A stretch of DNA of 5,812 nt, from the NCBI GenBank assembly GCA_023701075.1, contig JAMPXQ010000091.1, forward strand, positions 1 to 5,812, written 5' to 3'. The stretch comes from Candidatus Woesearchaeota archaeon. Lineage in GTDB: Archaea; Nanobdellota; Nanobdellia; Woesearchaeales; GW2011-AR15. Positions within the stretch are counted from its first letter, which is position 1, and each line of letters begins with the position of its first letter. Below, one piece after another: positions 1 through 4,692 of this stretch. The notes beneath the pieces were generated by a model. That model searched no databases. It had not been told where the DNA came from and saw only the letters and a list, made by a program, of their open reading frames with translations. The translations under genes were made by a program, and so were the position numbers.

Positions 1-279
1 ATGCTCAAGCGTATTTCCTATGTCTAGCCTCCCTTCTATATGCTCCACCCAAAAACCTTCCTTGCAGAAAGGGATCTGCTCCAGCCTCCAGCCTTTTTTT
101 TCGAGACGAGCTTTCACTTTTTCAGCTGTTGTCTTGAGCGTATTTATCCTAATGGACCTGGTGAGGAATGAGAAACTGTATTTCAGGTACAGATCGAAAT
201 CTTTCCCTAGAAGTTTCCTATATCTTGCTTCAAATGCAGGCTTTAGTGTCCTATCAACCTGCATCTCTTTTAGTTCCAT
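1..279 (-). CDS. NOL1/NOP2/Sun (NSUN) family RNA cytosine-5 methyltransferase, N-terminal part, cut by the window edge
   Basis: The 93 residues visible match the N-terminal region of archaeal and eukaryotic NSUN-type RNA m5C methylases, which transfer a methyl group from S-adenosylmethionine to cytosines in tRNA or rRNA. Seen directly: a helical start (MELKEMQVDRTLKPAFEARY), the motif RSIRINTLK at residues 41-49 that precedes the catalytic domain in this family, then KGWRLEQIPF and DIGNTLEH at residues 86-93, where family members continue toward the SAM-binding domain. The SAM site and the two catalytic cysteines lie beyond the left edge. The ATG at 277-279 is the only good start, because an in-frame TAA lies five codons upstream. 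It is the first gene of a leftward unit and divergent from the gene at 539. The exact RNA target cannot be told from this fragment. Confidence 0.85.
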   Translation of the reverse strand, partial: MELKEMQVDRTLKPAFEARYRKLLGKDFDLYLKYSFSFLTRSIRINTLKTTAEKVKARLEKKGWRLEQIPFCKEGFWVEHIEGRLDIGNTLEH

Positions 280-302
280 ATCTTCCTGGAGGTTTTAGGT
301 TG

Positions 303-310
303 GTTATAAA
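303..310 (-). promoter_or_regulatory. Proximal TATA box of the NSUN methylase gene
   Basis: Read on the minus strand, TTTATAAC is centred about 27 nt before the ATG at 279. In archaea initiation falls about 25-27 nt from the TATA centre, so this box would start the RNA at or next to the ATG and give a leaderless mRNA. No purine-rich BRE stands out upstream. A second box lies further out at 325-334, and the sequence alone does not say which is used. Confidence 0.45.
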
Positions 311-324
311 CATTATGAAAACAA

Positions 325-334
325 CCATATAAAG
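325..334 (-). promoter_or_regulatory. Distal TATA box candidate of the NSUN methylase gene
   Basis: Read on the minus strand, CTTTATATGG would place the start near 303. That gives a leader of about 24 nt containing AGGA four bases before the ATG, a weak Shine-Dalgarno match. It competes with the proximal box at 303-310. Confidence 0.4.
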
Positions 335-501
335 CGGCCCTAATCTTAAATTAAATGCGAAAAGCTTGAACTTATCCTGTAAATTTTGATTTATCTATAA
401 GAGTAGACAAATCATCAATGGGATTAGATGAAGTTTTTTTGTCCCTATACCTATAGGTTTGGTGTCTCAAATTATTACATCCACTAAATAGTAGTAAAAA
501 T

Positions 502-518
502 GGAAAAATTTATAAATA
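502..518 (+). promoter_or_regulatory. BRE plus TATA promoter of the 157-aa gene
   Basis: GGAAAAA followed by TTTATAAATA (509-518) is a near-ideal archaeal BRE/TATA element. Its TATA core is centred about 26 nt before the ATG at 539, so the transcript should begin at the start codon and be leaderless. There is no Shine-Dalgarno sequence upstream of the ATG, which agrees with this. Confidence 0.75.
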
Positions 519-538
519 TTGCCTTTATCATGTTTTGA

Positions 539-1012
539 ATGCAACTTTATGAACCCCCTTTGGAAGTACAGCAAGCATACCTAAATGGTTGGGATGAAGG
601 TACTGGAATAGAAGACCAATGCAGAAAAGCAATTCATAATGCCTTAGATCTTGCACCTGTTTTTGGGCAAGATGCAGGTGACGTATTACAGTACTATCTT
701 TCAAAGGAAGGAACAAATATTGGACTAAGATATATTTTAGCAGAAGTAAATGAGATGAGCTTGTTTAATGATCCATCAGTTTATTCAAAAGCAGGCATAG
801 GAATTGCGCATGCATTCCGGAATTTTTCAATTGAATCAGATCAGGAAAAAGTGTTTAACTTGATTCAAAAGAATGGGTGGCTTAATGACCCATTAGTCAG
901 AGAAGAATTTTCATTATCAATTAATTATCAAGTAAGACAAAGACTTAATCTGTGGGATCAAGATAAAAAATTAGTAAGTTATGCAGATAAAGCTGGCGCA
1001 TTACCCACTTAA
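539..1012 (+). CDS. Hypothetical helical protein, 157 aa
   Basis: I do not recognise this protein. It is predicted to be soluble and mostly alpha-helical, with no signal peptide, membrane segment or cysteine-rich motif. It is acidic in its first half and has a tryptophan or aromatic at regular intervals (W18, F42, Y52-53, Y65, W114, W139). Two stretches, about residues 25-72 and 80-125, could be helical-repeat units (for example GIGIAHAFRNFSIES and LIQKNGWLNDPLV), but no named repeat fits well. The ATG at 539 is fixed by the TATA box 26 nt upstream, and another ATG at 530 is closed by TGA after two codons. It is AT-rich with AGA for arginine and many ATA and ATT codons. The 273-aa membrane gene begins 46 nt downstream on the same strand and may be co-transcribed. 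The reading frame is intact and I consider it real. Its function is unknown. Confidence 0.72.
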   Translation: MQLYEPPLEVQQAYLNGWDEGTGIEDQCRKAIHNALDLAPVFGQDAGDVLQYYLSKEGTNIGLRYILAEVNEMSLFNDPSVYSKAGIGIAHAFRNFSIESDQEKVFNLIQKNGWLNDPLVREEFSLSINYQVRQRLNLWDQDKKLVSYADKAGALPT

Positions 1013-1031
1013 TTTCCAGTGCAATGCGCTG
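996..1031 (+). other. Two mutually exclusive hairpins at the end of the 157-aa gene
   Basis: GCGCATT (996-1002) pairs with AATGCGC (1023-1029) across a 20-nt loop that contains the stop codon. Alternatively CAGTGC (1017-1022) pairs with GCGCTG (1026-1031), with one G-U pair and a 3-nt loop. The second hairpin is followed by a U-rich stretch (TTCATTTATTTG). This could be a weak terminator, a processing site or attenuation between the two genes. It could also be chance. Confidence 0.3.
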
Positions 1032-1058
1032 CCCAGTTCATTTATTTGTGTAAGATTT

Positions 1059-1880
1059 ATGGGTGACATCAGATCGATTGTGGAACGTGAAGATTTAGGC
1101 GAGATTTTTTCTACTGTCAAGGCAGAGCTTGAGATAGCGCAAAATGAGATACTTAAAGATGGGTTTATCGATCTTTTTTATGATACTCTGATATCTAGGC
1201 TGGAAAGAGAGACTGTCAACCAAAGAGATGGATGGGATAGGATTGACATCGGCCAAAATGCAGCTCAAAACAGCAGATTTGATAGGATAGCTGCCTGGGC
1301 CGTCGATAAGAAAGATGAAGGGATAGAAGTCTTCCTGCTTGACCCTTATAAGATGGATGCACATGTATTTCACGTTGCGCCCGGCACTGATAAAAACCAT
1401 ATAGGTGATATTGCCAAGTTTTATGTTAAAACCGTCAATTCTATCGGTAGCGTCAATCTTTTATATACAGGTGCCAGCTACCCCGCAGTAATTGATGCAG
1501 AAAATAAAGGAAAATCTATCTCAGCATTAGCAACATCAGTCTTTTTTGGTGCTGCCAGCCTTGTCATAGGCTACATTTCTGCTCTGCGAAACGATATCGG
1601 TTCCATCTATGCTTTAGGTGTAGTCAACTGCGTCGCGATGATTACTACGGTTGCAGGATATTTTGCAGGAAGATATGTCTTAGGACCTATAGTCGGGTAT
1701 CTAGCCGGAGAATTAAATCATAAAAACCAACTGGCAGAGCAAGAATATATCCATAACAACTTATTTCCAAGACCGATTTTTGAACCGCAAAAGAGATACT
1801 TATCTGATCATTTCAGCGGAAATTATGCTGTCAATGTGGCAATCTCCACTTCTAAAAGATCCAGAAGCCTTAGAGATTAA
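1059..1880 (+). CDS. Hypothetical membrane-anchored protein, 273 aa
   Basis: I do not recognise this family. Residues 1-150 look soluble: a charged helical start (SIVEREDLGEIFSTVKAELE), then a mixed alpha/beta part with EGIEVFLLDPY (87-97), HVFHVAPGT (102-110) and VNLLYTGASYPAV (132-144). Two hydrophobic segments follow, about 154-176 and 184-216, with small-residue runs typical of packed helices (GAASLVIGY, AGYFAGRYVLGPIVGYLAG). A polar C-terminal tail of about 55 residues ends SKRSRSLRD. This suggests a hairpin membrane anchor with both termini on the same side, probably cytoplasmic. I chose the ATG at 1059. The frame is open back to an ATG at 981 inside the upstream gene, but the extra 26 residues look non-conserved and cysteine-containing. 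Neither start has a clear ribosome site or own TATA box, so it probably depends on the promoter at 509. It converges on the transporter gene at 1907. Confidence 0.72.
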   Translation: MGDIRSIVEREDLGEIFSTVKAELEIAQNEILKDGFIDLFYDTLISRLERETVNQRDGWDRIDIGQNAAQNSRFDRIAAWAVDKKDEGIEVFLLDPYKMDAHVFHVAPGTDKNHIGDIAKFYVKTVNSIGSVNLLYTGASYPAVIDAENKGKSISALATSVFFGAASLVIGYISALRNDIGSIYALGVVNCVAMITTVAGYFAGRYVLGPIVGYLAGELNHKNQLAEQEYIHNNLFPRPIFEPQKRYLSDHFSGNYAVNVAISTSKRSRSLRD

Positions 1881-1896
1881 TGAAGCTTCTGAAAAA
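1862..1896 (-). terminator. Possible terminator between convergent genes
   Basis: Just after the transporter stop codon the minus strand reads CTCTTTTTC. A 7-bp stem follows (CAGAAGC at 1862-1868 with GCTTCTG at 1885-1891, 16-nt loop), then GATCTTTTAG. Archaeal termination mostly needs only U-rich runs, so the T-run is the better evidence. The stem overlaps the end of the facing gene. Confidence 0.35.
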
Positions 1897-1906
1897 GAGA
1901 TAATCA

Positions 1907-2527
1907 TTATGCTATCTTCTCAAATAGGAATATCAGGACAATGGATACTATCCCAGCGATGAACATCTTTATGCCATACATCCATTTGCTCTCTTGGGAT
2001 ATGTGCCCTAAAAATGCACCCAGCACAACGAGGCTTGACAACGCTATAATTATTGACGTCAAATATGCTGCATTTATGCCTATAAGCCCTGCAAAGAAGA
2101 AGGGCGATATGACTATGATCGATGAGACCAAAGGAGCTAGTCCATCCACTGCTGCAACTATTATTGATGCTGCCTTCTGGGCCTTCCCTACAAGCGTATT
2201 CTCAAGATTTGACATGAGATGCCTACTTAGATCCTTTAGTTTCTTCTGCCTCTCAGCTGTCTCTGTAAGATAAGTGCCCCAGATGCCGGAAACAGCCATG
2301 GCAAGGCTTGCTGAGATACCAGTGACTATTATTATCCTGGCATCGGATATATGTGCGATGAAACTACCTAGCAGGATGCCTATTATCGTCAATATGCCAT
2401 CAAATGAATTCATGACGAAGTATCTCCTTGCCATCTCAGATATCTTGGCTATCCGATTATAATCCTTGAGCAGCTTGGAAAATTTCTTTATTCCCATAGA
2501 ACTAATCTTGCTGGGTATGGACTTCAT
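1907..2527 (-). CDS. VIT1/CCC1-family (predicted Fe2+/Mn2+) transporter, 206 aa
   Basis: This membrane protein is predicted to move divalent iron or manganese across the cytoplasmic membrane, as shown for plant and yeast VIT1/CCC1 relatives. Family signs seen: RRYFVMNSFDGILTIIGILLGSF at residues 34-56 with the conserved Asp-Gly (D43-G44) in the first helix, then GISASLAMAVSGIWGTYLTE (70-89) as helix 2, which carries M77 and a Gly-rich end. A charged linker of about 35 residues (84-118) contains E89, E92 and several lysines. Three more helices follow, about 119-146 with PFFF, 150-174 and 183-203, giving five in total as usual. The linker is shorter than the large metal-binding domain of eukaryotic VIT1. 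The start could be ATG 2527, overlapping the DUF211 gene by 26 nt, or ATG 2497, just after its stop. Neither has a clear ribosome site and translational coupling is likely. Residues up to 33 are not conserved, so the choice is open. Substrate and direction are inferred from the family. Confidence 0.85.
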   Translation of the reverse strand: MKSIPSKISSMGIKKFSKLLKDYNRIAKISEMARRYFVMNSFDGILTIIGILLGSFIAHISDARIIIVTGISASLAMAVSGIWGTYLTETAERQKKLKDLSRHLMSNLENTLVGKAQKAASIIVAAVDGLAPLVSSIIVISPFFFAGLIGINAAYLTSIIIALSSLVVLGAFLGHISQESKWMYGIKMFIAGIVSIVLIFLFEKIA

Positions 2528-2789
2528 CCACGATGACTGAGCCGCAGCTCACCTTATCGATGCTATGGATTATCGCTCCAAAGTCTTCGATATTCTTCTT
2601 CACTATACCAAAAGGTATGTCTTTGCCCTGCAGAGTTATCTTTACGTTCTCTACTTTACTGTCTATCTCGTAGACGTCTATGTCCGCGCCTTCTATGCCT
2701 TCAAGATCGCTCAGTGACTGAGCTATGTTGAGTATTGATGGCTCATGCGGCTTAAGCACGTCTAATACAAGTATTCTTATCTTTCCCAT
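2502..2789 (-). CDS. DUF211 family protein, 95 aa
   Basis: This is a clear member of DUF211, a small archaeal family with a ferredoxin-like (ACT-like) fold that assembles into rings in solved structures. Its biochemical role is not established. Seen motifs: GKIRILVLDVLKPHEPSI at residues 2-19, the family hallmark (VLDxLKPHEPxI), then LSDLEGIEGADIDVYEID (26-43), ENVKITLQG (47-55) and GAIIHSIDKV (71-80). The C-terminus is VIVDEVHTQQD, close to the common EVxTPQD ending. The length is normal for the family. ATG 2789 is chosen, but in-frame GTG 2798 and TTG 2801 lie close to the predicted transcript start, and some relatives carry a few extra N-terminal residues. It is the first gene of a two-gene unit with the VIT1/CCC1-like transporter, whose ATG overlaps its last codons. 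That context suggests a regulatory or metal-sensing partner of the transporter, which is inference. Confidence 0.92.
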   Translation of the reverse strand: MGKIRILVLDVLKPHEPSILNIAQSLSDLEGIEGADIDVYEIDSKVENVKITLQGKDIPFGIVKKNIEDFGAIIHSIDKVSCGSVIVDEVHTQQD

Positions 2790-2795
2790 TTTAAG

Positions 2796-2799
2796 CACC
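2796..2799 (-). promoter_or_regulatory. Short Shine-Dalgarno GGTG before DUF211
   Basis: On the minus strand GGTG ends six bases before ATG 2789 and can pair with the conserved end of archaeal 16S rRNA. This favours ATG 2789 as the start. It lies at the very 5' end of the predicted mRNA, so its use is uncertain. Confidence 0.4.
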
Positions 2800-2821
2800 A
2801 AGTGGTTAGGGGACTGAGGGG

Positions 2822-2831
2822 TTTTATATAA
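2822..2831 (-). promoter_or_regulatory. TATA box of the DUF211-transporter operon
   Basis: Read on the minus strand, TTATATAAAA is a strong TATA box preceded by CCGCAAC as a possible BRE. It predicts initiation near 2800, giving a leader of about 11 nt to ATG 2789 or almost none to GTG 2798. Between the box and the start lies a direct repeat, CCCCT-CAGT-CCCCT (2808-2821), placed where a repressor could block polymerase. Confidence 0.7.
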
Positions 2832-2840
2832 GTTGCGGTT

Positions 2841-2880
2841 GAATTAAATTTATTATTTTAGAATTAAACTCATTATTTAT
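2841..2880. repeat. Imperfect tandem 20-bp direct repeat
   Basis: Two adjacent 20-bp units, 2841-2860 and 2861-2880, each begin GAATTAAA and share ATTATTT further in. They match at 16 of 20 positions by direct comparison. The second unit covers the stop codon of the TPR-like gene. On the minus strand the pair sits about 10-50 bp upstream of the TATA box of the DUF211 operon, a usual place for activator sites. Being very AT-rich it may be chance. Confidence 0.5.
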
Positions 2881-3581
2881 TGTTTGTATGAATTTATACA
2901 GTTTTCAATTGCTTTAGGAATCAAATCTCCTCTTTGAGCGATTAATTGAGTCTTTGATAAGAAGTATTCTAAGAACCGCAGTTTAGCGGAACCTGATGCA
3001 ACTGAATCACTTGAATAATCATCTATTAGATTTAATTTATCCTCTATATATACCCGGATTGACGCTAACCTATCAAATGCACCTTTTCTTATAGATGCAT
3101 CTAGATCGCGCCTTATTGCATTAAGCGCTTCTTCATAGTCTCCAAATTCCACTGAAAGTGCAATCATATCATCCGGATCATGCCCTATGAATGAATTATT
3201 GGCTTTTTGGTAGAATGACTTTGCTTTATCATGAATTCCTCTTCTCAGGTATGAAACTGCAATATTATTCAATATCCCGAATTCAAGTGCCTTATTGCCT
3301 TTGAAAAATTTCAATGAATCCAGTTTGTCATACGCAAACCTGAATATCTCTGGATCTGAAGTCTCATTAGGCATATCATAGGAAATAAATACAGATATTA
3401 TCTCTAATGGAGTCATCTTTTCAACCGGAAACAGATCTATTTGTGTTGTCAGATCTTCAAAAGGATCATCAAAATGATATAGTAACCATGCATCGATTAT
3501 CTTATAAGGATCTTCTGAAGGAAATTGCAAACTTGATACTTCTTCCATCAGAGAAGATAAGGTTATCTCTAAGTCTTGCAT
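2877..3581 (-). CDS. Hypothetical TPR-like protein, 234 aa
   Basis: No named family is recognised. The protein is soluble, acidic and almost wholly helical, with no signal peptide or membrane segment. Residues 98-131 (ALEFGILNNIAVSYLRRGIH then DKAKSFYQKANN) fit one tetratricopeptide repeat, with small and aromatic residues at the usual places. Residues 137-163 (DDMIALSVEFGDYEEALNAI) fit a second, weaker unit. Regions 20-90 and 165-232 may be further degenerate helical hairpins. TPR proteins generally act as protein-binding scaffolds, so a partner-binding role is the only inference I make. The start at ATG 3581 is set by a TATA box about 28 nt upstream (leaderless). It is divergent from the 335-aa gene at 3677 and lies upstream of the DUF211 operon, which has its own promoter. 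It is AT-rich, like the 157-aa gene. Confidence 0.75.
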   Translation of the reverse strand: MQDLEITLSSLMEEVSSLQFPSEDPYKIIDAWLLYHFDDPFEDLTTQIDLFPVEKMTPLEIISVFISYDMPNETSDPEIFRFAYDKLDSLKFFKGNKALEFGILNNIAVSYLRRGIHDKAKSFYQKANNSFIGHDPDDMIALSVEFGDYEEALNAIRRDLDASIRKGAFDRLASIRVYIEDKLNLIDDYSSDSVASGSAKLRFLEYFLSKTQLIAQRGDLIPKAIENCINSYKQ

Positions 3582-3605
3582 AAATCACATATTCTACCCA
3601 AGAGA

Positions 3606-3620
3606 TATATAAATCTTTCT
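3606..3620 (-). promoter_or_regulatory. BRE plus TATA promoter of the TPR-like gene
   Basis: On the minus strand GAAAGA followed by TTTATATA (3606-3613) gives a BRE/TATA pair centred about 28 nt before ATG 3581. A leaderless transcript is expected, and there is no ribosome site. An A-rich run (minus strand) lies immediately upstream. Confidence 0.7.
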
Positions 3621-3646
3621 TTTTTTACCACTTATTAATAGTAATA

Positions 3647-3656
3647 TTTTTAAATA
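3647..3656 (+). promoter_or_regulatory. TATA box of the 335-aa gene
   Basis: TTTTTAAATA is centred about 25 nt before ATG 3677, predicting a leaderless mRNA. It is back to back with the TPR-like gene's promoter. The two boxes are about 42 bp apart, so both promoters share a short control region. A 5-bp inverted repeat, TATTA-ATAG-TAATA (3633-3646), abuts the box but is very AT-rich. Confidence 0.65.
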
Positions 3657-3676
3657 ATAACCCTATCTCTTCAGAA

Positions 3677-4684
3677 ATGCAGTTTTTTATCGGATATGGG
3701 CCTGGAAAGATGGATTTTTCATTCGGCGAGGAAGTCAGATACTTATTCAGAGAGAATTTCCATGATCATGAAGTCTTTTTCCTTAGCGAACTTGGCCTAA
3801 GACATAACACCAAAGAAAATGGAAAGAAGGGCAATTTCCAAACCCAATATGGTCTTGTCAATGAATCTGTTGAAAATGAAGAAGAATCATTATTCATCCG
3901 ATTGAATTTTGGCCATGATTTCAATTTTGAAAGGTTTGACATTACATACCTCTTGCATGACGGACTATCCATCCCTGGAAGGATAACCCATTCCCAATAC
4001 TGGAAAGGGACAATGCTAGAAGGTTCCGGTTGGATTTATCCAGAGACCAAGGACATGCTGATTTCTCGGCTTGGCAAGAGCAGACTATTAGAGGGCTATA
4101 ATCAAGGTTTCAATGCAGAGGCTATGGATTTGACATTCAAGAACATAAGGGGAGAAGGAATCAACCATGCTGAATATTTTGCATTCCTGCTCAAAAACAT
4201 TGTTGAGAAGAGAAGACATGAAGATGTCTTAAGGAACTCTGTCTTCTATTTCGATGTGCAGAAGGATTGGATACGCCAACAGAATGGGTGGATTGTTACT
4301 CCGACATATCTTGATATGTTCTCTCAATCTGATGAGATGCCGACAGCTGAAAGGGTCCTAATGGCGTACACTAATTCTGGCGTATATAATCTCATGCAAA
4401 GAGCAAAGGCAGGTGATGTTGATGAAGTTTATAAGCTCACTGCAAATCAAGTCATGAAATTATTATCTGATGCCGGAAATATCTATCTGGATTCACTAAA
4501 CCTTATGCCGCCTTTCCTCATTGGAATCCCTGATAAGAATCCACTCAGAAGCGAACAATATCCTTCATGGTCACCTAACCTAAGCGGCAACTATACTCAA
4601 TTCAGAGAAAAAAATGATGGGTATAAAGGACCTGGTTCAAGATATTGGTTTGAAAGATTTCCTGCAGAAGGATTTGATTTCTAA
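3677..4684 (+). CDS. Hypothetical protein, 335 aa, family not recognised
   Basis: I do not recognise this protein and give it no function. It looks soluble, without signal peptide or membrane helices. The N-terminus (MQFFIGYGPGKMDFSFGEEV) suggests a beta strand then a Gly-rich turn and a helix, followed by HEVFFLSELGLRHN (31-44), another strand-like segment. Residues 70-100 appear strand-rich (SLFIRLNFGHDFNFERFDIT). Residues 140-275 are mainly helical, with FAFLLKNIVEKRRHEDVL at 168-185 and TANQVMKLLSDAGNIYLDSL at 255-274. The last 60 residues are Pro-, Gly-, Tyr- and Trp-rich without clear secondary structure (SWSPNLSGNYTQF, GYKGPGSRYWFERFP) and end GFDF. The single cryptic open frame opposite (3766-3972, minus) is a shadow. 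The start is set by a TATA box 25 nt upstream. It ends 8 nt before the convergent elp3 stop codon. The frame is long and intact, so it is a real gene. Confidence 0.8.
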   Translation: MQFFIGYGPGKMDFSFGEEVRYLFRENFHDHEVFFLSELGLRHNTKENGKKGNFQTQYGLVNESVENEEESLFIRLNFGHDFNFERFDITYLLHDGLSIPGRITHSQYWKGTMLEGSGWIYPETKDMLISRLGKSRLLEGYNQGFNAEAMDLTFKNIRGEGINHAEYFAFLLKNIVEKRRHEDVLRNSVFYFDVQKDWIRQQNGWIVTPTYLDMFSQSDEMPTAERVLMAYTNSGVYNLMQRAKAGDVDEVYKLTANQVMKLLSDAGNIYLDSLNLMPPFLIGIPDKNPLRSEQYPSWSPNLSGNYTQFREKNDGYKGPGSRYWFERFPAEGFDF

Positions 4685-4692
4685 AAGAAAAG
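4681..4692 (-). terminator. T-rich terminator of elp3
   Basis: Immediately after the elp3 stop codon the minus strand reads CTTTTCTTTTAG. U-rich tracts of this kind terminate archaeal RNA polymerase without a hairpin. The tract lies in the 8-nt gap and the last codon of the facing gene. Confidence 0.5.

Larger units (their letters stand above)
280..538. other. 259-bp intergenic region between divergent genes
   Basis: No supported gene lies here. The left end holds the two methylase TATA boxes and the right end the promoter of the gene at 539. The middle has a perfect 6-bp inverted repeat, CCTATA-CC-TATAGG at 444-457, which also reads as a CCTATA tandem repeat. It lies about 50 bp upstream of the TATA box at 509 and could be a regulator site or chance. 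A 12-codon frame (ATG 418, TAG 454-456) sits about 22-25 nt after a TATA-like TTATCTATAA at 391-400. It is too short to call a gene. Stop codons in all frames argue against a longer missed gene. Confidence 0.6.

Noticed and set aside
20..298. A 92-codon plus-strand open frame
   Set aside because: It lies opposite the NSUN methylase, whose minus-strand translation shows clear family motifs. The plus frame is rich in Ser and Phe, as expected from an antisense shadow.
981..1058. Extended start of the membrane protein at ATG 981
   Set aside because: It would overlap the upstream gene by 32 nt with no ribosome site or TATA box, and the extra residues look unlike a conserved terminus. It was kept only as an alternative.
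1095..1400. A 101-codon minus-strand open frame
   Set aside because: It lies wholly inside the 273-aa membrane protein gene on the other strand, without promoter or recognisable motif.
1941..2462. Two plus-strand open frames opposite the transporter
   Set aside because: They are antisense to a well-supported VIT1/CCC1 gene, are Met/Ile-rich and have no promoter.
3633..3646. TATTA-ATAG-TAATA inverted repeat next to the 335-aa gene's TATA box
   Set aside because: A 5-bp arm of pure A and T in a very AT-rich promoter region is expected by chance.
4330..4350. TGATGA followed 11 nt later by CTGA, resembling half a C/D box guide RNA
   Set aside because: It lies in-frame within the 335-aa gene and no second C'/D pair or closing stem is present.
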